The notes under the pieces are model-generated. The model did no database searches. It was not told the origin of the DNA and saw only the letters and a program-made list of their open reading frames with translations. A stretch of DNA of 32,002 nt, taken from the NCBI GenBank assembly GCA_020343875.1, contig CP070811.1, positions 1,183,064 to 1,215,065 of the forward strand. Direction: 5' to 3'. Source of the DNA: Anaerolineales bacterium. GTDB lineage: Bacteria; Chloroflexota; Anaerolineae; 4572-78; NAK82. The translations under genes and the position numbers were made by a program. Every line of letters starts with the position of its first letter. The stretch's first letter is position 1. This document shows, piece by piece, positions 14,884 to 22,268 of the stretch.

Positions 14884-16050
14884 ATGAGTATGCGAAAAGT
14901 CGCCGTCGTTGGAGCCGGCATGACCAAATTCGTCCGCCGCGCCCAGGAGACGGCTAAAGAACTATCTTGGCAAGCTGCGCACATGGCCTTGGAATCGTGC
15001 GAAATGACGATGGATGACATCGAGGCGGTCTGCCTGGGCACGGCCCCCGACTCGTTCGACGGCATCCACATGAATGGCGAGTACTTGAGTGATGGTGCAG
15101 GCGCCTGGCGCAAGCCCTTTATGCGATCCTATGTGGGGGGAGGCACCGGTGTCTTCGTCCCCATTCAGGGCTGGTATCACGTTGCCTCGGGCCTATTCGA
15201 CGTCGTCCTGGTGGTGGCCGAAGAGAAAATGTCCAGCTATTACCCCCATGCCCAGGCTGCGTTCCTGACCATTTTCGATCATACCACAGAGCGCCCGCTT
15301 AAGCCCAACCTGTTGTGGATCTTTGCGCTGGAGATGAATCGCTACATGTCTACATATGGCATCCGCAAAGAGGACATCGCGTTGGTCTCGGTGCAGCATA
15401 AGCGCAACGCGGCTGACCATCCCTGTGCGCTGCTGGGGGATCCGAACATCACCGTCGAGGATGTCCTTAACTCCGAGACGCTGGCCTGGCCGGTACAACG
15501 CTATGATGTCAGCCCTGTCAGCGATGGCGCGGTGGCTCTTGTGCTGGCCGCCGAGCACGTGACCAAACGGGTCACCGACAAACCGGTCTGGATCGAGGGC
15601 GTCGGTTGGAATCTGGACACGGCCCACTGGACAAACCGTGACCTGGCTTACCCGCGCTATGTGGAGTACGCGGCCCGCCAGGCCTATGAGATGGCTGGCA
15701 TCAAGGAACCGCGTAAAGAGATCCATATCGCCGAGCCTTATGACCCCTTCGACTATAAGGCGCTTCATCACTTGGAAGGGTTGCAGCTGGCCGACCGTGG
15801 TCAGGCCGCGCAGCTATATGTTGACGGCGTGGCCGCTCGCGACGGTGATATGCCGGTCTGCCCGTCGGGTGGGCTGTTGGGCGTGGGTAACCCCATCGCT
15901 GCTGCTGGCTTGATGAAGATCGCCGAGCTCTTCTGGCAGCTGCGGGGGGAGGCAGGTGAACGTCAGGTGCCCGGTCAGCCCAAACGCGGCCTGGCCCAGG
16001 CCTGGGGTGACCTGATGCAAGTGGGCACCGTGGTAATCATGGGACGCTGA
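14884..16050 (+). CDS. Thiolase-superfamily protein (SCP-x-like) lacking Cys and GHP histidine, subunit 2
   Basis: A 388-residue thiolase-fold protein, paralogous to the preceding one in layout ('MRKVAVVGAGMTKF', 'FDVVLVVAEEKMSS', 'GIRKEDIALVSVQHKRNAADHP', 'WQLRGEAGERQV'). All catalytic positions are changed. The nucleophile region reads 'MRSYVGGGTG' (Gly near 87), the HDCF His is Tyr286 (AEPYDPFDY), the GHP His is Asn336 (GVGNPIAAAG), and the C-terminal Cys is absent. Subunit 1 still has one of these residues, so the pair looks like a heteromeric complex with one semi-active and one inactive or rewired chain. The Tyr near the active site recalls tyrosine-dependent thiolase-fold aldolases of steroid side-chain degradation. 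ATG 14884 with GAGGAGG is chosen; the frame extends upstream into the previous gene but without reason to start there. Confidence 0.85.
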   Translation: MSMRKVAVVGAGMTKFVRRAQETAKELSWQAAHMALESCEMTMDDIEAVCLGTAPDSFDGIHMNGEYLSDGAGAWRKPFMRSYVGGGTGVFVPIQGWYHVASGLFDVVLVVAEEKMSSYYPHAQAAFLTIFDHTTERPLKPNLLWIFALEMNRYMSTYGIRKEDIALVSVQHKRNAADHPCALLGDPNITVEDVLNSETLAWPVQRYDVSPVSDGAVALVLAAEHVTKRVTDKPVWIEGVGWNLDTAHWTNRDLAYPRYVEYAARQAYEMAGIKEPRKEIHIAEPYDPFDYKALHHLEGLQLADRGQAAQLYVDGVAARDGDMPVCPSGGLLGVGNPIAAAGLMKIAELFWQLRGEAGERQVPGQPKRGLAQAWGDLMQVGTVVIMGR

Positions 16051-16061
16051 GGAGGAGGAGC

Positions 16062-16577
16062 ATGACCGCCAATATTAAAGAGTTCCCTGGCACGCCGTTG
16101 AGTGAGCAAGACTTTGCAGAGGGGAATATACTCTTCAACTATGACGAACTGCGAGGCCATTTTGCCTGGGACACTGGCATCGCCATCGGCCGCTACCTGG
16201 CCGCCCTCAAGGAGGGCATCATCCTGGGAGCACGCTGCACCACTTGCCGCAAGATCGTGGTCCCACCCCGGATTGTCTGCGAATGGTGCTTCCGGCCTAT
16301 GCACGAGTACATCCCACTGCAGGATACTGGCACTGTGAACACTTTCTCTTTGTGTTACGTGACTTGGGATGTCAAGCGAATCGAGGAGCCCGAAATCCCA
16401 GCCGTGATCGAGATCGACGGCGCTTCGCCGCTGCACGGCATCATGCACATGCTGGGTGAGGTAGACCCGCCAAAGGTGCATATCGGCATGCGCGTCCAGG
16501 CAGTGTGGAAGCCGGCTGAGGAACGGGAGGGTGCTGTCACCGATATCCTTTACTTTAGACCACTGCAGGAGGTGTGA
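16062..16577 (+). CDS. Zn-ribbon/OB-fold DUF35 protein 1 (acyl-CoA-binding thiolase partner)
   Basis: A 171-residue protein of the ChsH2/DUF35 type. A helical N-terminal part leads to the rubredoxin-like zinc ribbon with C59, C62, C73 and C76 (ARCTTCRK, IVCEWCFR). It ends in an OB-fold (TGTVNTFSLCYVTWD through 'IGMRVQAVWKPAEEREGAVTDILYFRP'). In archaeal thiolase/HMG-CoA synthase and in steroid aldolase complexes, DUF35 proteins sit beside the thiolase fold and carry or shield CoA. Compared with DUF35 protein 2 it has an N-terminal extension of about ten residues (MTANIKEFPGTPLSEQDFAE). It begins 11 bases after thiolase-like subunit 2, with a GAGGAGGAG ribosome site. Confidence 0.92.
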   Translation: MTANIKEFPGTPLSEQDFAEGNILFNYDELRGHFAWDTGIAIGRYLAALKEGIILGARCTTCRKIVVPPRIVCEWCFRPMHEYIPLQDTGTVNTFSLCYVTWDVKRIEEPEIPAVIEIDGASPLHGIMHMLGEVDPPKVHIGMRVQAVWKPAEEREGAVTDILYFRPLQEV

Positions 16578-16579
16578 TT

Positions 16580-17041
16580 ATGACTCTGCTGGAACGCGAT
16601 CCGAAGGCGGCGCCCGCCTGGCGGGGCGAGCTGCCCGTCACCAGCCGTTACACCTTTGGCCTGGCCGGCGAGCGCTTCTTCCGTGCTATCCAGGAGGAGG
16701 GGCGCATCCTGGGGACCCGCTGCGATGGGTGTGCGCGCACCTACGTGCCGGGGACCATCTTCTGTGAACGCTGCCTGGGTGAGCTGGATAAGTGGGTAGA
16801 TGTGGGTAAAGTCGGTGAGGTGCATACCTATACGCTGCTGTACGAGGCTCCAGATGGCAGCCAGCGCGAGACTCCCGAGATCGTCGCCTTTGTGCGCCTG
16901 GGTGACGGTGGGCTGGTGCATCGGCTGGGCGAGGTGGAACCCGAAGCGTTGGCCATCGGCATGTCGGTGCAAGCGGTGTTTAAACCTATTGCCGAGCGGG
17001 AAGGTTCTATTCTAGACATCGTATATTTTCGACCCATTTGA
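16580..17041 (+). CDS. Zn-ribbon/OB-fold DUF35 protein 2 (acyl-CoA-binding thiolase partner)
   Basis: A 153-residue DUF35 protein. The zinc ribbon uses C48, C51, C62 and C65 (TRCDGCAR, IFCERCLG). The OB-fold runs from 'GKVGEVHTYTLLYEAPDG' to 'IGMSVQAVFKPIAEREGSILDIVYFRP'. It shares the same overall plan and C-terminal signature with DUF35 protein 1 but is clearly diverged. ATG 16580 is used rather than the GTG overlapping the previous stop, because the AGGAGG at 16567-16572 is seven bases from the ATG but only one from the GTG. Two thiolase-like chains and two DUF35 chains suggest a one-to-one pairing, which is an inference. Confidence 0.92.
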   Translation: MTLLERDPKAAPAWRGELPVTSRYTFGLAGERFFRAIQEEGRILGTRCDGCARTYVPGTIFCERCLGELDKWVDVGKVGEVHTYTLLYEAPDGSQRETPEIVAFVRLGDGGLVHRLGEVEPEALAIGMSVQAVFKPIAEREGSILDIVYFRPI

Positions 17042-17193
17042 CTCGAAAGGCAGCCGCAGGTGACGGGGCTCGCATGACGTCCCCCAAACTTTGCGTGTAG
17101 GTGTAAGGGCAAGCTCTCACCTGGGCTGGCCCTCTGCACGGCCAAGCCAGCTTCGACTCGAATGGGCCCAGATCGATAAAAAGAGGAGTAACT

Positions 17194-18336
17194 ATGGACT
17201 TCGAACTGAGCGAGGAGCATCAGATGATTCGCCGCATGGTGCGGGATTTCGTGGAGAGGGAGATCGCACCTCGCGCCGACAAAATTGACGAATCCGATGA
17301 GTTTCCCTGGGATATCTTCCATCGGATGGCGGAACTCGGCCTATTGGGCATGCCCTTCCCCGAAGAGTACGGCGGCTCCGGCGGCGATTACTTGGGGTTG
17401 GTCATCGCCTTGGAGGAGGTGGCTCGCGCTTCGGGCTCTGTGGCCATCACCTTCGATGCCCATACCTCCCTTTGCTGTGAACCCCTCTACCTGTTCGGCA
17501 CCCAGGAGCAGAAACGAAAATACTTGATCCCGCTGGCTCGTGGGGAGAAGATCGGCGCCTTCGGACTGACTGAGCCGCAGGCAGGTTCTGATGCCGGGGC
17601 TACCGCCACGCGTGCCATCCGCGATGGCGACAAATGGGTCCTCAATGGCCAGAAGATCTTCATCACCAATGGCTCCATCGCTGACCTGGTCCTCGTCACC
17701 GCAAAAACGGACCCAGAGAAGGGCACCCGAGGCATCTCGGCGTTCATCGTTGAAAAGGGCACCCCAGGTTTTCATCAAGGGCGGGACGAAAAGAAGATGG
17801 GCCTCAAGGGATCGGTAACCTCGGAGCTTTTTTTTGAAGACTGTCGCATCCCAGCCGAGAACCTGTTGGGAGACCAGAACGAAGGCTTCAAGCAGTTCTT
17901 GGTCACGCTGGATGCAGGGCGAGTTGCCATCGCGGCTATGGCAACGGGTCTGGCGCAGGGCGCGTTCGAAAAAGCGGTGGCCTATGCCAGGGAACGTGTG
18001 CAGTTCGGGCAAGCTATCGCCCGCTTCCAGGCCATCCAGTGGATGATCGCCGAGATGGCCACAGAGATCGAGGCTGCTCGCCTTCTGGTCTATCGCGCGG
18101 CCTGGCTCAAGGAACAGGGTGCGCAATTTACCAAAGAGGCTTCTATGGCCAAACTCTTCGCCACCGAAACCTCCGAACGCGTTTGCAGGAAGGCAATCCA
18201 GATTCACGGCGGCTATGGCTATGTGCGAGAGTACGAGGTTGAACGTATGTACCGAGACCAGAGATTGTGTGCGATCGGTGAGGGAACCAACGAGATTCAG
18301 CGCCTTGTCATCGCGCGCCATGTGCTGGGCAAGTAA
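17194..18336 (+). CDS. Acyl-CoA dehydrogenase
   Basis: A 380-residue FAD enzyme that introduces the alpha-beta double bond into an acyl-CoA and passes electrons to ETF. The length and organisation are those of short/medium-chain and butyryl-CoA dehydrogenases. Features are an N-terminal helical domain ('FELSEEHQMIRRMVRDFVEREIAP'), the FAD/substrate signature 'FGLTEPQAGSDAG', 'RVQFGQAIARFQAIQWMIAEMA', and the C-terminal signature 'IQIHGGYGYVREYEVERMYRD'. The catalytic base is Glu363 in 'GEGTNEIQRLV', the position used by the SCAD/BCAD group. ATG 17194 has AGAGGAG upstream. A 152-base spacer with an imperfect hairpin (CTGGGCTGGCC 17121-17131 with GGCCAAGCCAG 17140-17150) separates it from DUF35 protein 2; no T-run follows, so read-through is likely. 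Confidence 0.95.
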   Translation: MDFELSEEHQMIRRMVRDFVEREIAPRADKIDESDEFPWDIFHRMAELGLLGMPFPEEYGGSGGDYLGLVIALEEVARASGSVAITFDAHTSLCCEPLYLFGTQEQKRKYLIPLARGEKIGAFGLTEPQAGSDAGATATRAIRDGDKWVLNGQKIFITNGSIADLVLVTAKTDPEKGTRGISAFIVEKGTPGFHQGRDEKKMGLKGSVTSELFFEDCRIPAENLLGDQNEGFKQFLVTLDAGRVAIAAMATGLAQGAFEKAVAYARERVQFGQAIARFQAIQWMIAEMATEIEAARLLVYRAAWLKEQGAQFTKEASMAKLFATETSERVCRKAIQIHGGYGYVREYEVERMYRDQRLCAIGEGTNEIQRLVIARHVLGK

Positions 18337-18912
18337 ATGCTACAACGCCTTCTCTACAATCTATGGTATTACTTTCGCCCGCCATGGGATACAGGGGTTA
18401 GCCCACCGGAGTTGGTTGCGGCCATTGAAGGACCGGACGCCTTAAGGCCAGGTCGGGCCCTGGATTTGGGGTGCGGTACTGGTACCAATAGTCTATACCT
18501 GGCCAAACATGGCTGGCAGGTAGTGGGTGTGGATATGGCTTTGACAGCCATCCGCAAAGCACGTCGTAAAGCTCGAGAGGCCGGATACTCTGTGGGCTTC
18601 TATGCCACTGACGTCACCCGCCTGGACTTTCTCCAGCCCTTCTTTGATTTGGCTCTCGACATTGGTTGCTTCCATGCCCTTAGCCCCAGAGAACAAGTTC
18701 GTTACCGGAATGAACTGTGCCGTTTGCTGCGGCCTGGTGCGCGCTTTATGCTGTACGCCTTTGGTCCGCGCTCGGGGCGCCTTATGGCCATGGGCATCAG
18801 TCCTGACCAAGTGCAGCGGCTTTTCCAGGCCGATTTTCGCTTGCTGCGTGTGGAGGAGGGAGCTGATCCCAACCGTCTGCCGTCAGCGTGGTATTGGCTG
18901 CAGCGTACTTGA
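18337..18912 (+). CDS. Class I SAM-dependent methyltransferase
   Basis: A 191-residue cytoplasmic protein. Motif I is 'ALDLGCGTGTNSLYLAKHGWQVVGVD' (residues about 45-70), with the acidic residue of motif II in 'VGVDMA'. A DxT motif follows in 'FYATDVTRLDF', and motif IV is 'FDLALDIGCFHAL'. The C-terminal half ('LRPGARFMLYAFGPRSGR') is typical of small methyltransferases of the Methyltransf_11/25 type. ATG 18337 directly follows the acyl-CoA dehydrogenase stop (TAAATG), so the two genes are translationally coupled and the methyltransferase is part of the operon. The substrate is unknown. No conserved link between this family and beta-oxidation is known to me, so its role in the cluster is open. 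Confidence 0.9.
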   Translation: MLQRLLYNLWYYFRPPWDTGVSPPELVAAIEGPDALRPGRALDLGCGTGTNSLYLAKHGWQVVGVDMALTAIRKARRKAREAGYSVGFYATDVTRLDFLQPFFDLALDIGCFHALSPREQVRYRNELCRLLRPGARFMLYAFGPRSGRLMAMGISPDQVQRLFQADFRLLRVEEGADPNRLPSAWYWLQRT

Positions 18913-18981
18913 CTCCTAGGCACCGGCTCTGGCGACTCTTGAAGTCTCCTGATTCTCACGCCCACGACGACCTCAATAAAG

Positions 18982-19007
18982 AAGAGCCCTCCCCCGAGAG
19001 GGCTCTT
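18982..19007. terminator. Bidirectional intrinsic terminator between the methyltransferase and fabH
   Basis: Ten-base arms AAGAGCCCTC (18982-18991) and GAGGGCTCTT (18998-19007) enclose a six-base loop. On the minus strand the hairpin is followed by CTTTATT, and on the plus strand by CATCATAATT. It lies between two convergent genes. Confidence 0.85.
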
Positions 19008-19075
19008 CATCATAATTGGCCTGAGAAAATAAGCCTGTTGCTGGCCTGGTTGCCAACCCTCAAGATGGACTGGCT

Positions 19076-20326
19076 CTAGATCTCGCGCACTGTTTCCGGC
19101 TGTTTCTCCAGCTCAAGCTCCGGCTTAGACTCGCGGGCCGCCTCGGCTGGCTGGGCGGGCACGGCAGCTGAGTCTGGCGAGGTGCCATTGCGGTGATGGT
19201 TGTTAGTTCCGTTGAAAGGCAGCCAATCTTCCACTCGCCGTCGTTGCCGGGCACCCCAGGAGCGAGCCCGGGCCCAGCCGTAGTATAGCCTGCGGAACAT
19301 GCGCAGCCACCACGGGGCGGGGGTCACTGGCAGCGGGACGCCCCATTGCAGCACGGTCGCACCCCAGGTGAGGCCAGCCCCAAAGCCAACTAGCACCAGA
19401 TAGTCATCTCGGTGAACACGACCGGCCTCAATGGCCTCACACAAGGCGATCGGAATGGATGCTGCTGAGGTGTTGCCATAGCTTTGAAGGTTCGTAAACA
19501 CCCGCTCATCCTCCAGATTGAGTGAGCGAGCCGCAGATTTGATGATGCGGATGTTGGCTTGGTGGGGGACGAAGAGCTTCACGTCGCCCAGCCGAACGTT
19601 GGCCTTTTCACAGGCCAGGCGGGTTGCTTTGTCCATAGTGCGGGTGGCAAAGCGAAATACTTCGCGCCCGTTCATACGGGCATAGTGCAGTCCCTGGTCA
19701 ATCGTTTCGTGACTGGGGGGAAGTCTGCTGCCGCCGGCTGGTACAATCAGGTGATCGCCTCCGGAACCGTCGGAGCCGAGCACGTTGGACAGGATGCCAC
19801 CGGGCATTTCGCTGGCGCTGATTACGGCTGCTCCCGCCCCATCGCCGAAGAGGACACACGTATAGCGATCGGACCAATCTACGATACGTGACAGGGTCTC
19901 CGCGCCGATGACCAACACATGTTGGCAACTTCCGGCGCGGATCGAGTCGGAGGCCAAAGCTAGCGCATAAACGAATCCAGAACAGCCTGCGCTCAGGTCG
20001 AAGGCGCCGGCGTTAACCGCGCCCAGCTTGTCTTGCACCAGGCAGGCCGTGGCTGGAAAAGCGTGTTCGGGTGTAACCGTGGCCACGATGATCAAATCAA
20101 GTTGGGATGGTGATAGCTTGGCTACGTCCAACGCCTGTCGGGCAGCATTCAGCGACAGGGTCAGCGTCGTCTCCCCTTCAGCCGCGATGTGCCGTTCCAC
20201 GATTCCGGTGCGGGTGCGAATCCACTCGTCAGACGTTTCGACCAGTTGTGCCCAATCGTGATTGGTCATCACCTGCTTAGGCACACTCATGCCCCAGCCC
20301 ACTATGTGTGCGTATCGGGCCATCAT
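19076..20326 (-). CDS. fabH: 3-oxoacyl-ACP synthase III (FabH) with an extended C-terminal tail
   Basis: A 416-residue protein whose first 327 or so residues are a normal KAS III, the enzyme that condenses a starter acyl-CoA with malonyl-ACP. The catalytic triad is visible: Cys115 (LSAGCSGF), His255 (FVPHQANIRI) and Asn285 (SYGNTSAASIP). The CoA-arginine region 'DEWIRTRTGI' is also normal. The family usually ends near residue 320-330. Here about 88 residues follow: a Trp/Arg/Tyr-rich amphipathic stretch (PAPWWLRMFRRLYYGWARAR...), then a low-complexity tail ending in Glu-rich repeats. AAGGAG stands four bases before ATG 20326 and seven before the ATG at 20323, so the second may be the true start. 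It follows fabF in the same direction. Confidence 0.93.
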   Translation of the reverse strand: MMARYAHIVGWGMSVPKQVMTNHDWAQLVETSDEWIRTRTGIVERHIAAEGETTLTLSLNAARQALDVAKLSPSQLDLIIVATVTPEHAFPATACLVQDKLGAVNAGAFDLSAGCSGFVYALALASDSIRAGSCQHVLVIGAETLSRIVDWSDRYTCVLFGDGAGAAVISASEMPGGILSNVLGSDGSGGDHLIVPAGGSRLPPSHETIDQGLHYARMNGREVFRFATRTMDKATRLACEKANVRLGDVKLFVPHQANIRIIKSAARSLNLEDERVFTNLQSYGNTSAASIPIALCEAIEAGRVHRDDYLVLVGFGAGLTWGATVLQWGVPLPVTPAPWWLRMFRRLYYGWARARSWGARQRRRVEDWLPFNGTNNHHRNGTSPDSAAVPAQPAEAARESKPELELEKQPETVREI

Positions 20327-20347
20327 TACGCTCCTTGCTCCAAACAG

Positions 20348-20497
20348 TTGTCACATTCCAAAAACCAGAAACGCACAGCCGCCGAAGGCCAGGCAGCCAC
20401 GCCTGCCCCCCAACGCAGTGCGCGCGTCAGCGAAGAGAGATCGATGTGACAACAGAAACTTCGCTTTTTCATTTGTCCCCTGGGTTGCTCAGGGGAC
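20348..20497 (-). other. Structured spacer between fabF and fabH
   Basis: The 210-base spacer (20327-20536) contains a nine-base inverted repeat, TTGTCACAT (20348-20356) with ATGTGACAA (20445-20453), and a perfect eight-base hairpin, GTCCCCTG (20475-20482) with CAGGGGAC (20490-20497). No T-run follows the hairpin on the minus strand and no clear promoter was found. It is probably an mRNA leader element or processing site within a fabF-fabH transcript. Confidence 0.4.
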
Positions 20498-20536
20498 TGG
20501 GCCTCTTCTCTGGGTTCAGAACCCGATTACCCAACT

Positions 20537-21775
20537 TTATTCGTATCGGCACAGGGTTAGGCAAGCATTGTGGCCGCCAAATCCAAAAGAGTTAGACATC
20601 GCCACTCGCACCTCGGCCTGCCGTGCCTGGTTGGGTACGTAGTCCAGATCGCAATCTGGGTCGGGTGTCTCGTAGTTGATCGTAGGGGGGATAATACCAT
20701 CTTCAAGCACTTTTACGCAAATCAGCGCTTCCAGTGCTCCTGCTCCACCTAGCAAGTGTCCGGTCATAGACTTGCTAGAGGTGACGGCGATGTTATAAGC
20801 ATGCTCACCCATTAGATCCTTGATGGCCCGCGTTTCGATCGGGTCGTTGATACGCGTGCTGGTACCATGTGCATTGACATAATCAACAGATTCTGACGGC
20901 AACTGGGCGCGGTCCAGGGCATTCCTCATGGCAAGACGTGCCCCGTCACCCGTCTCCACTGGGGCCGCCATATGGTTGGCGTCTACCGAAGTGCCGTAGC
21001 CCACGATCTCGGCGTGGATGGTGGCCCCGCGTGCCAGGGCGTGCTCCAGCTCCTCGATCACCAGCACCGCTCCGCCTTCACCGACTACAAAGCCATCCCG
21101 GTTGGCATCGAAGGGACGGCAGGCGCCAGCCGGATCCTCGTTATGCGTTGAGAGGGCGCCCATCACGTTGAAGCCGGCAATCGTAATGGGGTGCAGGCCA
21201 GCCTCACAGCCGCCGGCCAGCATAGCATCGGCAGCCCCGCGAGCGATCATCTCGAATGCTTCGCCGATGGCATTCGTGCCAGTCGCACAAGCTGTCACGA
21301 TCGACATATTCGGACCCCGCAGCCCATACTCAATGGCTACCTGAGCTGATGGCGTATCCACCAGCATCATAGGGATGAAGAAAGGGCTGATCCGCCGTGG
21401 CCCGCTCGATTTCAACACGTCGTGCTGGCTGAGCAGGGTGGAGATTCCGCCTACGGCGCTGCTGACGACAACCCCCACTCGATCACGGTCGTTTCCATTC
21501 TCCAGTAGTCGGGAGTCGGTGACGGCCTGCGAGCAAATCTCCATAGCAAACTGAGTGACGCGGTCCATACGCCGGGCTTCTTTGCGCCCAAAACGAGCGT
21601 TCGGGTCGAAGCCCTTGACCTCACCCGCGAACTGCGTTGCCAAATCCGAGGGATCAAACTGGGTGATGCGGGCAATCCCCGATTCTCCAGCCTTGAGCGC
21701 CTCCCATGTGTGTGTTACATCGTTTCCAATCGGCGTGATGGCTCCCATGCCTGTAACGACTACCCGTCTGGGCAT
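20537..21775 (-). CDS. fabF: 3-oxoacyl-ACP synthase II (FabF)
   Basis: A 412-residue KAS II, the elongating condensing enzyme of fatty acid synthesis. The Cys-His-His triad is Cys163 (TACATGTNAIG), His303 (NAHGTSTRIND) and His340 (KSMTGHLLGGAGA). The opening 'RRVVVTGMGAITPIGND' and the end 'MSNSFGFGGHNACL' are classical. Start ATG 21775 is fixed by AGGAGG five bases upstream; the frame is open for another 51 codons upstream but that part lies across the promoter. No acpP, fabD or fabG is adjacent, although these usually accompany fabF/fabH. fabF is the first gene of the minus-strand pair. Confidence 0.96.
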   Translation of the reverse strand: MPRRVVVTGMGAITPIGNDVTHTWEALKAGESGIARITQFDPSDLATQFAGEVKGFDPNARFGRKEARRMDRVTQFAMEICSQAVTDSRLLENGNDRDRVGVVVSSAVGGISTLLSQHDVLKSSGPRRISPFFIPMMLVDTPSAQVAIEYGLRGPNMSIVTACATGTNAIGEAFEMIARGAADAMLAGGCEAGLHPITIAGFNVMGALSTHNEDPAGACRPFDANRDGFVVGEGGAVLVIEELEHALARGATIHAEIVGYGTSVDANHMAAPVETGDGARLAMRNALDRAQLPSESVDYVNAHGTSTRINDPIETRAIKDLMGEHAYNIAVTSSKSMTGHLLGGAGALEALICVKVLEDGIIPPTINYETPDPDCDLDYVPNQARQAEVRVAMSNSFGFGGHNACLTLCRYE

Positions 21776-21833
21776 TGTATCCTCCTGAATATACGTGGCA
21801 AGGACAACTAAACTGTTCATCCACTTATCACAC

Positions 21834-21842
21834 ATTATAACA
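21834..21842 (-). promoter_or_regulatory. Extended -10 promoter of fabF
   Basis: On the minus strand TGT precedes TATAAT (21834-21839). The -35 region is not recognisable. The predicted leader to ATG 21775 is about 52 bases. Confidence 0.6.
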
Positions 21843-21960
21843 CAGGCAACCGGAGAAGGGTGTAGTGGATGTGGCAAAAAAAGGGATTCGAGCGGCTGAT
21901 TCTTTGCTTTTGGGCCTAGAACAACCATTTTTTCGGGCTTTTTGGAAGATGCCCAAAAGA

Positions 21961-21989
21961 TTGACAGTGAATAACCATGGTGCTATAGT
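21961..21989 (+). promoter_or_regulatory. Sigma-70 promoter of the AIM24-family gene
   Basis: TTGACA (21961-21966), a 17-base spacer, then TATAGT (21984-21989). The predicted start near 21996 gives a long leader of about 270 bases before ATG 22269. Confidence 0.7.
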
Positions 21990-22268
21990 GGAGGGCAACC
22001 CCATCACGTTGCACATGCCTCAATCTGGATTCCGCCCTGGTCTTCTGAAACCTGTAGGGGCTTTTTGCCGTATAGAGTTCAGGCAGATGTCTGGAATTTC
22101 CCGCACAGATGGGTTATGATGAGGTTGAGAGTCCAGATAAAGGCTTTTGTGGTAGACCTCTAGTCAATAGCTTGTTCCTCATCAGGGGATTGTTATCGTT
22201 TCAAATCTATTCGCAACCTCGCCTCGGGCGGATGACGATCCCCAATTCTTCGAAAGGAGAGTATTCCT
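21990..22268 (+). other. Long 5' leader of the AIM24-family gene with competing hairpins
   Basis: Two mutually exclusive pairings share one strand. TGATGAGG (22117-22124) can pair with CCTCATCA (22177-22184), or GAGGT (22121-22125) with ACCTC (22156-22160). Further upstream a short GCCC/GGGC stem (22034-22061) is followed by five Ts (22062-22066), a weak terminator-like element. No convincing gene lies in this stretch; the frame 21865-22119 starts before the promoter and lacks a ribosome site. Confidence 0.35.

Noticed and set aside
17341..18321. 326-residue open frame antisense to the acyl-CoA dehydrogenase
   Set aside because: It mirrors a gene with strong family signatures and shows no motif of its own; long antisense frames are common at this GC content.
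20475..20497. Hairpin GTCCCCTG/CAGGGGAC considered as a fabF terminator
   Set aside because: On the minus strand it is followed by an A-rich, not T-rich, stretch, so it does not fit an intrinsic terminator.
21865..22119. 84-residue plus-strand frame upstream of the AIM24-family gene
   Set aside because: It begins before the TTGACA/TATAGT promoter that lies inside it, has no ribosome site and resembles nothing.
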